NCBI GenBank assembly: GCA_021018815.1
Contig: JAITYX010000045.1
Coordinates: 2,480,001-2,544,000, forward strand
Length of the DNA: 64,000 nucleotides
Direction: 5' to 3'
From: Talinum fruticosum
Taxonomy: Eukaryota > Streptophyta > Magnoliopsida > Caryophyllales > Talinaceae
Positions 33,715-45,086 of the stretch are shown one piece after another. The stretch's first letter is position 1. Every line of letters begins with the position of its first letter. A model generated the notes under the pieces. That model had not been told where the DNA came from, ran no database searches, and worked only from the letters and a program-made list of their open reading frames with translations. Position numbers and translations under genes: made by a program.

Positions 33715-33886
33715 CTTGGATCCATCACCTATTTAGGACCTAAGAGGGAAATTCAAGCCCAAATGGCAAGGACCCTATATCCTCAGTCCGATTCTTCCAA
33801 GAGGAATAGACAAATTGACAGATTTAGAGGGCAAAGAATTCTTTCAATACACAAATCTGGACCAATTGAAAAAATATTATTTTTAG
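33715..33886 (+). pseudogene. pol: Tat/Ogre integrase C-terminus
   Basis: Reads KFKPKWQGPYILSPILPRG, then LTDLEGKEFFQYTNLDQLKKYYF and a stop at 33884-33886. This GPYIV...NLDQLKKYY ending is the usual C-terminus of Tat pol. The rest of integrase upstream is absent, replaced by the truncated gypsy element, so this is the last piece of the host element's pol. The short frame runs open to its stop after a frame change near 33760. Confidence 0.82.
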
Positions 33887-34652
33887 CACTAAAATAAACA
33901 AATTTAGGCGAAAAACCAAGCCTAGCCCAATCTAGGCCATGACCCTAACCAGCACTAATCAACACCCGGTCAACGAGAAAAAGCTCGGACCCAATCTAGT
34001 CGGTCCGCCTTTTCTTTCCCATGTTTGGTTATTTCCATTTTAGGTGGTCCATCATTTGATGTTATTTAGAACCGGTCTATTTTATTATAGTGAGAAATTA
34101 AATATAATAATAAAGCACGAGTAAGCATAATACTTGGTTTTTACTTTATTGATGATAAGTGTAAACCTTTTACTTATCCAGGTACATAGCTAAAAAGGGA
34201 AATAACAAGCATGTAACTTGAAAATAAAGTTCTAAAGAGGAAAACAAAATCCAATAAATATAGCTCTTCCTAAATTCTAAGCCCTAGTCCTTCTTTACTT
34301 TCTTTCCTTTTGGGTTACTTGATTTAGTTACATCTCCTTGGGTTCGTTTCTTCACTTCCTCGATCCGACGACCCTTCTTTCTTATTCTTCTTTAGCCTTT
34401 GCTTCTCTAATGTGAGCCCGCTCATCGGCTTGAGTGACTCGCTTCGTTGATTTGTAAGGGTGCAGCAGCATGAGCATCCCTCTTTTGATCTCGCTCTTGA
34501 GTACTCGGTGTCTTATGCATCACGGGATTGGACTCCCTTATACACTCAAGATAGGACTTGGAGATGGCCTCAAATCCTTTTTGCTCAAATGTAGTAGTTG
34601 TCCGTAGGTTCCTTCCATGTTACTTGATGACGTAGGAATAATAGGCTTTATT
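33887..34652 (-). pseudogene. Tat 3' region; possible charged tail of an antisense reading frame
   Basis: No plus-strand gene. Read on the minus strand from 34640 to 34330, frames give FEQKGFEAISKSYLECI and then a lysine/arginine/glutamate-rich stretch (RRIRKKGRRIEEVKKRT). Such a tail follows the domain in some plant-mobile-domain-like proteins. It lies downstream of the motif at 37430-37520 once the solo LTR is removed. Tentative. Confidence 0.4.
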
Positions 34653-37422
34653 TGTAACACCCTAAAACCTACCCCGGGAGTATTACATCACCGGAGTTCC
34701 TCAAAAGGAACTTCTAATGCTCATTAAGGTGGTTTCCCATTTGGTTTTGAAATTTCTAAAATTTTCAGCAGAGTTCCGTTTGAAAACCCCGCATAAAAAT
34801 CACAATAAAACTCATTGAGTCACACGCTTAGAGTATACAACTCAACGACCACACACCGAAGTATATTCACAACCACGAAACCCCGTTTTAAACTAATTTA
34901 CAAACCAAGTTACAAACTAAATTAAAAGTAAATGACAACCGCTTAAGAGCAAAATTGCCAGTGAAAGGAAATTCTCGGCTTATCGGAGCTACTAGTTTGA
35001 GTCTCTACGCATACATCCAACTTCACTATACATTATTGCATAATTACATAAGTAACCGCCTATGTACAACATGCTAAACATGAAAACACATAAAACCAAA
35101 CTTCAACTCACGACCATCACGAACTTCAATTAGGGAAGAGGCGGAAGAACAATCTCATGGGCTACCTGCAACTAGGGAGGGGGAAATTTGTGGGGATGAG
35201 CACTAATCCTCTCACCGGAAGGTCTTACACTCTTAAAATGGAAAGTACTTCATGTATACTACCAGTAATAATCATTGAGAAAACAAGAATAGCGTAATAG
35301 GAATATAGATACTCATTGATGAAATTCTTTGCAACATAAAGATCATAACACTTCAATCATTTAAAGACATAGTTTTGCAATCAATAGCAACTTTTTTGGA
35401 ACCGAATCAACTTTAAACAAAGTGGTGCAACCACCAATACTTTCTTTCAAATATTTTCGATAAAAAACTAAATCACTTCTACTCGAATCACTTTTGATGA
35501 ATCATTTCTAATGAATTACTTTTAGTGAATCACTTCCTTGGTTGTGGACTCGAACTAGCACTTCATAGTTTCTCATAATTTCTCTTAGTTTCTCTAGGAT
35601 GCGACCCCGAGTAAAGGCTCCCGAGATCTATCGAGGAAGATTCTGATTGGGCATCCTCGCTACACCGAGACCCCTGGCTAGGCATTCCAAGCTAGAATCC
35701 TTCCTTGTGCTAAAAGATCCTAGTAAAATCGATTCAAAACAATTTCTTTAACACATTCCCTCATCAAGCTTTCAAACAGACATTCTCAAATTAGTTTCAC
35801 TTCTTAGAAATACGTTTTCACGTTTGAAAAGCATATATCACGAAAATTGCATTCAAGTATCGAATTGCGTAAAACATAGAACTCCTTTGAAAACCAACTT
35901 TTTGAGCATCATTTAATATAATCACTTAACACAAATAGCCACAAGTCAACACAGACAGTCACCCTCGGCTCCTTTCCGACTTACCTTTCTAAATCTACTA
36001 ATTTAGTAAAATTAATTCCTTTTTCTCGAGCCACAATAACCACAGGTAGTTACCACTTAACTCAAACGTCCCAACTCCTCACAATTTTCCATCCTTGCCT
36101 AAATTTCTCCTATTACGCCTCCACATTTCTAATCGAAGTCTTTCTTGCCCAAAAATAGCCGTATGGCTCTTAATCTTACTTCACTACTCAAATTCCTCTA
36201 GCTCTACTTATCTTGAAGTTTAATTCACTCTCAAGGATTTAGATATATCTTCAACTTAGTTTAACATAATAATCACTTTCTCTTCACTCCCTAACTTAAT
36301 TGTGTACTAATCAAGATGAACTCACACTCCCCTTTATACTCAAATCATTGTTTCCCAATATGAACAGCTTAAAAGCATCAATTCACACCTTATACCCAAA
36401 TCACCACTTCTTCATCCCTTCTTGCTAATTGAAATCTTAATATTACTCACTAGACCTAAGCAAACCTAACTCCATCTGAATTTCCAGTGTTTCCAATTCA
36501 GCCTTAAACAACTACCAAATCCCTTCAAGGTTCCTACTTCAACTTTTAACAACTACTAAATTCCTTGAATAGCATAAACATTCGATATTCACAACAAAAT
36601 TCAGTTGGGTTTCGAAATTACTATAAGTTAAAGTATAAGACCACCCACCTCAAATTAGGGATGAAGGTTTGCTTGAATTTCGGATCGCCCTAGGTCGGTT
36701 TCTTCGTTTCCTTCCTCTTCCTCTCGCTGCCAGCCCTGGTCTCGCTTCTACCTTGCCGCCTTCATTTTCATTCGTTGCCTACCGACCTCGCGCGGTCACT
36801 TCCTCTCTTTGGGTCTCAATTTCCCTCCTTCGTGCCCCTGCTCCTTTCCCTGCGTTCGCTGGTCCCCTTTTCATTGCTCGTCGTTCGGTGCGCCGGCCTC
36901 CGACCGCTTTTCCTTGCTCTCTCTCTCTCTCGCTCGTCGCTCTTGCTTTGCTTTTGTTCGCCCTCGCCCGATGCTTCCTTCTCTCACTTTCCCCGTTCTG
37001 TTTTTGCTCCTTCTTTCTTTCGCTGCCTTCTTTCCTTTTTCCCGAGCCTTTCCTCTTTCTCTTTACTTAATCTCTCCTTTTCCCTTTTGTCTGTCGCTTT
37101 CCATAGGCTTCCAACACACCCTTCATTTTACACCAACTCTCATCTCCCTTACCCACGTAGTTAGTCTCCTTCATTATCTCTTTCTTTCCTCCTTTTTTTG
37201 GGCTTGGATAATCTCAAGATAAAGGTAAATAGCTAGTGTAAATCATCTCGGGTTTTACTTACTCGGTCCGGGTAGGGAATCGGGAGGAAATAATATAATT
37301 CGCTAAGTTATTTATAAAAGCGCGTACGACTAAAAGCTCATACTAAAATAAATAATTTACACATCAATAACTAAATTTAATTTAATCCTATAATTAACCT
37401 ACTTAAAATCTCGGGTCTCACA
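34653..37422 (-). mobile_element. Solo LTR (minus-strand TGTRA-type)
   Basis: Flanked by perfect TTATT (34648-34652 and 37423-37427), 2770 bp. On the plus strand it starts TGTAACACCC and ends GGGTCTCACA. The minus-strand reading (TGTGAGACCCGAGATTTTAAG start, GC-rich leader at 37200-36670, then AG|GTGGG) puts it in the same orientation-specific layout as the plus-strand solo LTRs. It shares a block (34730-34920) with 45705-45920. No coding interior; the leucine/serine-rich plus-strand frames at 36669-37222 reflect TC-rich composition. Confidence 0.87.
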
Positions 37423-37429
37423 TTATTCG

Positions 37430-37700
37430 ACAATGATTGTTGCAGCCTAGTATGACGTCAAATTCCTCGGGGTGTGGGCACAACTCGCTGTCTTCAAATC
37501 TAAAGACATGCATCGCGGGATCCCAACAGGACACCGCAGCCTATCGAAGCATCCGAGTGCTTAACTTGCCTAATGTTGAATAGTGTGTTCAACCCATAGA
37601 CAAGCAAGTCCTACCTTTTCTAAATCGCCTACATCATGCATCCATCGAGTTAACTCAACCATGTAATTCATTTTTTAGGAATAGATGTTGGAATTTTTAA
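37430..37700 (-). pseudogene. Antisense plant-mobile-domain-like / DUF7745-like N-terminal fragment
   Basis: On the minus strand an open stretch ends WDPAMHVFRFEDSELCPHP followed by EEFDVILGC. The pattern W-D-P-x-x-x-x-F-x-F-x-x-x-E-L-x-P-x-x-E-E is the hallmark N-terminal segment of plant-mobile-domain and DUF7745-type proteins, which are frequent cargo of plant transposons. Upstream frames give VELTRWMHDVGDLEKVGLACLW with a frame break before the motif. It lies antisense between the Tat integrase end and the 3' LTR. The domain name is from memory of the motif. Confidence 0.55.
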
Positions 37701-38649
37701 GAATTAGCGATCTGTTTCGTGGAGTTCCTGTTAGGTTCTTAGTTGTTTTCATTTCGAAATTGTTGCACGTTATTTATAAAGCTTTTCAGGATCCTATCTT
37801 TCTTTGCTCCCACTCGCTCGCATCAAACGTCTCCTAGGCCCGGTCCATTGACCAACGCCGATTTAATCAACTAGTTCGCTGGCTCACCTCGTGGCCGCAG
37901 TAGGGCTACTATCTTACTTTTCGACCGTTTTATTTGCGATTTTCAGTCCAATTACTCGAGACCATGCTTCTTTTAACTTATCATTTTTATTTCCCTTTCT
38001 TATTATTTTCTTTTCGGAGGAATGAGGGCTATTATAACTTTTTTCAAATTTGTCTTTGAAATTTTTCACATCATATAAATAGATAAAGCATTTTTAGATC
38101 GAGTTGTGTATTCATCTCCTTGCATATAGTCTAATTATAATACAAAATACATAAATTAAAAGCATCCTACAAGTGGTTATTTAATAATCTTCAACGCCGT
38201 TGTCATCAACGACGCCAAAGAGGTAGTTGCCCATATCCTCTACAATCGACGTTGAAGCTTTCCTATCCGTCGCCTCGTGTAAAAACTACCTCCATAGTCC
38301 CAAGTTGATTGTGATGCCGCACGATAAGACTCGATGAAAATTGTATGACCTGCCATAAGGATCAAGCACTTACAAGGGTAAGAAATGCACGACTAGCCTA
38401 AGAAACCTCCCGAAGGGGGATACCTAGAATGAAGGTCCTAAGAAGGCAAAAGAGTGATTAGTACACGGACTAAGAACTCAAGAATTAACATTTTAACTAA
38501 CCAAACTTACTCGAAACAATCGAAATGCACGACTAGTAAACAAGTCTTTGAATTCTCGAAGGGCATATTAGAATCCAATAGATATCCTCTCGAGATTGGA
38601 CTTAGGGAGTATTTGTATTACTATAAGGTTAATTTCCATACCGTAAATA
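37701..38649. other. Tat 3' region without clear gene
   Basis: Mixed AT-rich sequence between the two antisense remnants. I see no confident frame; a minus-strand continuation of the antisense gene is possible. Confidence 0.4.
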
Positions 38650-39244
38650 AAATCAAATAACAAGCAACTCAAACTTACCATTCAAGTCATAATCCTCCCC
38701 AAATATTGACGATAGACCAAAGTTGAATCCAAGAAATATGTGTAAGGATACCCAATTGACATCTCTTGCTCTTTCTGGGTAACCGAACGAAGATAGAACA
38801 TGGTAGCCATGTGTTACGACGAATTTGGGGTGTAACCGCTCACCAAGGTACCAATAGAAACCAAACAGGCCTTCCAATAGAATCTGTCTCTCACTCAAGT
38901 ATCTTGCAACCCATAACCGCGAAGGCAGTGGACTCCTAGACCGGGGATGAAAGTTGGCCTACTCTAAAACATGACCCACAAGATAGCAAGACAAGTTAAC
39001 CGAGAAAAACCGATTGAACACAACCCATAGCCGACGTCGGATTCACCATGGCCCTAGGCCATGATCCATACCAGATCGTGGCTAAGGAAAATTTAAGCAC
39101 CGAAAAACAGCTTAAAATTTCGGACCATGCCAACCTGAAATTTGGAATTTCGAAGGAACATACCATGACCACATGGTTTAGATCAGAGTGTAGAAATGCA
39201 AGCCCAAGTGCCTTTGGTTGCGTAATGTGGATTCTCGCCCATGC

Positions 39245-39612
39245 TGAAGACTCGGACACTCGCTCAATACTTTTCCGAGTTATGCAAAAGGAATCGGGTA
39301 TTACGATATCATACATATAGAGTTTTGATTCCAAGGCATTCTCTCGTGTCTTAGAAACTCCTTTGAGTAAAATAGTATTTTCTCCAAGTGATTCGGTCTT
39401 CACTTATCTCATTTATTGCTTTTCGATAGTCGACTCGAAAACCGGTTCTTTATTCCGAGTCCATCCTCACTCAGATTAATCACATGTTGAATATACCGAG
39501 TATTCCGCTGTTTCTTACTCGGAATCCGACTTGTGGTTATCTCGTTCTATTGTTTGCATAGTCGGCATTCGTAGTTCATTTCATACTTAGTCTATATCAA
39601 GTTAATCCCCTC
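39245..39612 (+). repeat. Truncated 5' LTR of the deleted Sirevirus
   Basis: Starts TGAAGACTCGGACA and is nearly identical to 41403-41769; the sequence then jumps to env-like coding. Confidence 0.92.
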
Positions 39613-41030
39613 GTTTCGAGTTTTATACTCATCTCTCCCACTCGAAAATGTTCTAACCTCTCGGGTTCGGAACATTATTGTTCGTATCAACACCTCCCTC
39701 CTTCACCGTATGTTCAAAGTTTCTTCTCTTTTCTTGAACAACAATCCTATCCCTTTCACTGAAGTCGCCGACGACTTCTTTGAAAAGTACGCAAAAGAAT
39801 TCCCTGGGTCCAGAAAGAACTTTTACGTGACTCGGTTGAAGTCGAAGCTAGGCTTACGTGCTTTCTGCCGATGAGAACCTTCTTCTCACAGCATTCTAGC
39901 AAGGAGAACCCCAACTCCAAGCACCTCAAAGCCCTCTTCGATATCCCGGAGGGATACGAAGTCGACGTCTTCCCCTCCATCATTGAGCGGATGGCCGCTG
40001 TGCGAGCTCAACTCCAAACCAAGAAGAACACCTCCCTTCCTTTCGGTGCTCTTCTCACCCTCGTTTTCAAACAATTTCAAGTTCCTCTTCCTCTCGACCC
40101 TAACGCGGTGTCCGAGGCGGCCATTGTGGTCGGCAAGAAGGAACTCCGAGGGTACGGATACCGGAAACTAACTCCGGTGTCCGGGTTCACAACTCGAACC
40201 GAGGCCCCCTTCTCCTCCTCAAACTCGAAATCAACCCCTCTCCCTCTTCCCTCTCGCACCTGGTGGTGCCTCCACCTCGAGTCCCTCCAAACCTCTCTCT
40301 CGCCCTCTTGTCCCTCGCTTTCATGGACAAGATCGGCTCCGTGTCTTCGAACTCGGAGACATGCTCAAGGCTTTCAAGTCTGTCCTCCAAGGTCCGACCA
40401 TCAACCAAAAGATCGAGTCGAGTCCCAAATCCGAGAGCAGCGAGTCTCTCGTTCTTGAGATGAGGGAGCTGGTCTAGGAGCGAAGGAGCTGGTCGAGCTC
40501 CTTAGAGAGCGGTCCAAGGCGGCTCAGGACCGGGATGACTCGGACGCGTCCGAAGCGTCTTCGAGCCCAGTGTCGACCTCCTCGGACAGCGAGGATGAGG
40601 AAGAAGAAGAAGAAGCTGCAGATGCAGCAGAAGATGCTCGAGGAACCCGCGGCCGAGGCAGGCCCTTCCTGGCAAAGGGAAGAAGAGGCCGTGGCAACCG
40701 CCGAGGCTCAACTCGCTCCCCAAGCTCAAATCGTCGTACTCGGCTTAGACAGCGAGTCCGAGTGGGTCGAAGACCTCGCTCCTCCGGCGAGTCGCCCGAG
40801 CAGCCCCTCCAGCCCCGAGGTCCCAAGGGAAGAACCCCTCGATCCACTCTCTCCGGTCGGCCACTCGTAGCCGAGCCCCGAGGACAATCCCGTTCTCCCT
40901 TCGCCGCGCTCAAGCACATCGTCAAGATCGTATCGGCGCCGGCGCACCTCCGCCTCCACTCGAAATCCCCTCCTCCCTCGTAGGAGCCATGCACCGAGTC
41001 ACAATTCCTCGGTGTCTCCGGATTTTCTTC
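39613..41030 (+). pseudogene. Env-like (plant transposon protein-type) 3' ORF of the deleted Sirevirus
   Basis: Begins mid-domain at RFEFYTHLSHSK, then ATG 39711 opens MFKVSSLFLNNNPIPFTEVA and DDFFEKYAKEFPGSRKNFYV. A frame change near 39870 leads to DENLLLTAF and stop, and another to NSKHLKALFDIPEGYEVDVF, then LPFGALLTLVFKQFQVPLPL. The acidic and arginine/proline-rich C-terminal part runs from about 40530 (SDSEDEEEEEEAAD, or VLGLDSESEWVEDL in the neighbouring frame) to about 40990. The same protein is encoded at 58190-59940 on the minus strand. FEFY-anchored proteins of this kind are the third frame of Sireviruses; the function is unknown. Frameshifts make it a pseudogene. Confidence 0.75.
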
Positions 41031-41390
41031 CTTCAAAATTTTTTTTGTCCGGACAACTTATGTGTATTTCTTCTTCTTTTCTCCCTTCTTTGTGTTATTT
41101 TGTTTTTGCTTGAAAGGCAAGGGGGAGAAATGTAGTCGAAACTAGTTGTCTTGTTTAGGGGAGTTTTTCCGCCCTTGTAATTTTTTTTTTGTAATGAATT
41201 GATGCATTTCATTATTAATTTCGAGTTCTTTATTTTCCGAGTTAATGTTAAAGCATACTTTATTTTATTTTGCTCGATATATTATATATTGCTCGATCTA
41301 TTCAATATGCCTTACTCATGCGAAAACTACTCGGAATCAATCTATTTTCCTCTAACAAAGTTTCGTTTAAGTATGGAATGCCTTTCATCA

Positions 41391-41402
41391 AAAAGGGGAG
41401 AT
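41391..41402 (+). other. Polypurine tract of the deleted Sirevirus
   Basis: AAAAAGGGGAGA immediately before the 3' LTR start TGAAGACTCGG. The minus-strand copy has AAAAAAGGGGAGAC at 57624-57637. Confidence 0.82.
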
Positions 41403-42972
41403 TGAAGACTCGGACATCTGCTCAATACTTTTTCGAGTTATGCAAAAGGAATCGGGTATAACGATATCATACATATAGAGTTTTGATTCCAAGGCATTCT
41501 CTCGTGTCTTAGAAACTCCTTTGAGTAAAATAGTATTTTCTCTAAGTGATTCGGTCTTCACTTATCTCATTTATCGCTTTCGATAGCTGACTCGGAAAAC
41601 TGGTTCTTTATTCCGAGTCCATCCTCACTCAGATTAATCGCATGTTGAATATACCGAGTATTCCGCTGTTTCTTACTCGGAATCCGACTTGTGGTTATCT
41701 GTTCTATTGTTTGCATAGTCAGCATTCGTAGTTCATTTCATACTTAGTCTATATCAAGTTAATCCCCTCCGATATTCCTTATCGCACTTGATTCTTCGCT
41801 TAGACTAAGTCGGATGGAATTTCGAGTATCATGGATATTAGACTCGAAAATTCCATTTCTTTTCCGACTCGGATAATCTGTTGGTTAATTATCATAATTA
41901 TTTTATTATCTCGTGTCTAACTTTGGACCAAAGTATTTTATACTTTGAGAACTAGAATTGATTTACTTTTGTAGGTTATTCATTCGAGGATACACCTTTT
42001 CAAACGACAAAAGTAGCCGGCTTCGTAATGTCAAATCACCAGCAGATATGGCTTTTCACCTTCCCCGCTTTAGTCCCGTAAGATTGTGTCGAAGTCGTCC
42101 GCTTCCATATCCGGAAAATTGAAACGCCAAGCTTAACGGTGGTTTCCACCTCATCTTTCAAGACACAACCGATGGTTTTGGGACTTCCAAGAGAGTTAAA
42201 CCATTGTCCAACGTCCACATTTCAACGGATACTTTCGAGTGACTCGAAAGCTCTTATCAATGGTCACGAGAGGACTCTCGGTCAGCAGATGAAGATAACG
42301 GCTACTCTGCCTGGTCATCTATAAATAGAAGCCATTCACAAGACTTGAAGATTGCCTAATCTATTGTTAATACACATACTTGAGAAAAGTCGTTGTATTT
42401 ACTTTCAATCTTCTACTTACAACTCCCTTTCGTAACTCATTACTTTCGAGTTGTAAGGTCTTGTACTTAGTTACAAACTCTTCTTACATTCTTTGTAAGG
42501 TCCCTTGACTAAGTCTGTAAAGGTTAACTCAGCTTAGTTGTCCCTAGTCTGTAAGGGTTATCTCAGCTAGGAAGTACTAGATTAGATAAGGTAACTTCGA
42601 GTCTAGGAAAACTTGTATAGAGTTGTCCAAGGGAGCAACTCGGGTTCGATCAGCTCACGGTATTTTGTGGACTCAAAATAGTGGATTTGACTTCGTGTCC
42701 GGATTGACACGAGCCGTGGTTTCTCGCCCCGGGAGGGTTTCCACGTAAAATCTAAAGTGTTATCCTTCCGAGTTCATTCTAGACTCATATCGCTTTACTC
42801 GGTCTTGTTTCTTCGATTCACCGCTTTCGAGTCCAAACTTTTCCGACCTCGCTTTTAGACTCGTAAACTGTCTTTGTCTCATTTCGAGAAAAGAGTGTGT
42901 TTTCGAGAAGAATTTTCTATCACCCTATTCACCCCCTCTAGGGTGACTCGGACTCTCCCTGGCAAACCTTCA
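41403..42972 (+). repeat. 3' LTR of the deleted Sirevirus
   Basis: 1570 bp from TGAAGACTCGG to GCAAACCTTCA, with TGAAG/CTTCA inverted ends. It matches the minus-strand LTR at 56124-57623 at the family level, including the CACCCTATTCACCCC motif near its end. Confidence 0.9.
42319..42328 (+). promoter_or_regulatory. TATA box of the deleted Sirevirus LTR
   Basis: CTATAAATAG followed by AAGCCATTCACAAG; the same string is at 56697-56706 on the minus strand in the other copy. Confidence 0.7.
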
Positions 42973-44040
42973 CATGCTACTCTTGCTGGGAAAGACGGGT
43001 GAATAATTGAGTTGGGTGAAAATTGGGGAAAATATTCATACAACCACGGCTACAAATTTATCGCACAAGTAAATTCTCTGTCTCGTACAAAATAAACGTC
43101 AAAGGCTAAGAGGAATAAAATTATACCGCGATAATCCTTCATAGGCCTCATAGAGGTATGAAGCTATCTAAGTCCTTCTCGGGAGTAGTACGTCGAACCC
43201 CAAAGCATGTAGACCATGTATTAAGCAAGTATATGTGGCATCCCTCAATTAAGGTCTTTTGTTCGGAGTAAGTCTACCAAGTTGGCTAAGTAGTGGACGT
43301 GAACCTTAGACCCTCGGTCAAAAAAGATAGACATACATAACATAAGAACAATCACAATACAAGCTTGTTGTTGTGAGTCATGTTAAGCCCACAACTCAAG
43401 CATTGGTGAAAGCATCAAGAAGAATAGAGTACTTAAAGTAGTTGGCTTGGGGAAATCGAAGAGCAATTAGACTGAAAAGATGATGTAGACAGTCATGGTT
43501 TTTGTATAAATTTTAATCGTATTCTAAAGGTTCAATCGAAAAATTTAGACTCGTAAGAACGGCAAAATCTAAAGGAGTAATAGTCATCTCCCCAAATGGG
43601 AGATGAAAAGTGTTGATGGTATCCTAGAGTCATTCACTAATGGCTTGAGTGATACCCCAGTCCACGCGGTCACACAAATGACTTAAAGTAATATAGAGCA
43701 AACCAAACCCGGTGTTAGTTAAGGTTTGCTTCAACAGTAGTTCCGCTCCCTAAAGGTGGCAAAGAACTTTTTGATAGCTCGCTACTCCAAATGGTGTCTC
43801 CCTACAGAGAATGAAGATTTGAAATGTCTAAGTTAAAGTGTCACACTAGCACAAAATGAAAGGAACTTTAAGTCAAGAAATTTACCATAGCGGATATTGC
43901 CAATGAAGAAACATGACTCTCGGCCTCCACCAAGAGGTCACTTGGGTTCCACTCATGGTGAGGGTGTCCTTCTATCTCTAGGAACAAGTCTTGTGTCAAG
44001 CTCTTGGTCTTTGTCCTTCTCTCGGGAGTTGTGAAATCAC

Positions 44041-44262
44041 ACTAGTTTTCTCAAAAAATGAGGAAGCAAGCTTGTGAGCAAGCGAGAAAAGGTAAGAAGA
44101 GGAGTTGTGAAAATGGTAAAATGAGCTTCCAACTCCCTCCTTTTACGTAAAAATTGATTGGCCTCCCAAAAATAAAGCCAAAATTTAACTTTTTCCGATT
44201 AGCTAGATGCACGCTCCCTCCATGGACTACCCAAGGAGTAATCGGCGCTCGGTTCCAAGACC
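44041..44262. other. Tat 3' region upstream of two solo LTRs
   Basis: Likely the upstream part of the antisense PMD frame or its leader. No confident gene start. Confidence 0.4.
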
Positions 44263-44873
44263 TAACCTCGTGACGCCCCAAAACATAACCACATAAATAA
44301 GTAATCAACAGCGGAAGACTTGTAAATTGGGAGACGTTATCGCCGTTTTCAAAATGAAAACAAGGCAATTTCATTTGAGCAAAATAATTATTCAAATAAT
44401 TTATGTAACAATCCAACCCAAATTTTTCTTCGCAGAAAATGAAATCTTCAAAATGCCGAGGATCACTGGAGAGGAATCATGAGCCAAGAGACCAAGGGAG
44501 GGACTAGCATGTGTGGATCAAGACGAACAGCCATACATTACTTTTTGTGACCAGCATTATCATTTCGTTCCTCTTTAAGCTTTAGGCGTGATTGTGAATA
44601 GTCCGCCATGCGCTCGATTTCCTAAAAATTTTAAAACATAAAATAATAGATGTGTGAGCTAGAAGCTCAAGACGTTACTCTTATAAAATAAAATCATAAT
44701 TTAGGTACTCTTAAATCATGCATATCTTAAATCATTTTTCTTGAATAAACAGTTTCCAAACTTGTCAATTACCGATTTGCTTTTCCGATTTAGCCAAACT
44801 TAGGACCCGTACTATGGGACAATCAATCATGGAATCCGACTCCTAGGTTCATTGAACCCCGAGGCGATCGGTT

Positions 44874-45035
44874 GTGAACAATTGAATGATTAACGATTAC
44901 GTGAACAATTGAACGATTAACGATTTTGTGAACAATTGAACGATTGACGATTCTCGTGAACAATTGAACGATTGACGATTCTCGTGAACAATTGAATGAT
45001 TAACGATTCTATGAACAATTGAACGATTAACGGTT
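44874..45035. repeat. About 30 bp tandem repeat
   Basis: Six units of GTGAACAATTGAACGATTAACGATT type with CGT, TTT, CTC and CTA spacer variants. Confidence 0.88.
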
Positions 45036-45086
45036 AAATGCTCGCTAGCGAGCAACGTTGTCCAGCGTCCCCGCATCAACCATATA

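Larger units (their letters stand above)
39245..42972 (+). mobile_element. Internally deleted Sirevirus-like copia element
   Basis: Flanked by perfect CATGC (39240-39244 and 42973-42977). It consists of the first 368 bp of an LTR (39245-39612, matching 41403-41769), an env-like coding remnant, a purine tract and a full 3' LTR. The rest of the 5' LTR, primer site, gag and pol are gone. The deletion joins LTR to env-like sequence at 39612/39613, sharing CTC at the breakpoint. The two LTR copies differ at only about ten positions over the 368 bp, suggesting a fairly recent insertion. It sits inside the antisense PMD remnant. Confidence 0.9.
38650..44040 (-). pseudogene. Antisense plant mobile domain (PMD) pseudogene in the Tat 3' region, split by a Sirevirus
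   Basis: Minus-strand sequence from about 44040 to 42978 and 39244 to 38650, interrupted by the insertion at 39245-42972. Near 43630-43540 it reads DTINTFHLPFGEMTITPLDF then AVLTSLNFS, the PMD signature (T-F-H-F-x-x-G-E-M-T-x-T). Near 43350-43240 it reads MSIFFDRGSKVHVHYLANL then VDLLRTKDLNWG, a second PMD block. After the insertion: ITQPKALGLAFLHSDLNH and GFYWYLGERLHP. PMD proteins occur in plant nuclei (MAIN/MAIL1 group) and as cargo of transposons. Many stops and frameshifts. Tat-lineage elements such as Grande are known to carry an antisense frame here. Confidence 0.72.

Noticed and set aside
36669..37222. Three overlapping leucine/serine/phenylalanine-rich frames that look like membrane proteins
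   Set aside because: TC-rich low-complexity sequence inside a solo LTR; all three frames look alike and the opposite LTR strand has the same composition in related copies.
40570..40983. A separate arginine-rich protein and its opposite-strand frames
   Set aside because: It is the out-of-frame shadow of the env-like C-terminus; the matching frame (VLGLDSESEWVEDL) fits the family better.
41199..41461. Small frames near the Sirevirus purine tract
   Set aside because: Cross the purine tract into the LTR; no counterpart in the minus-strand copy.
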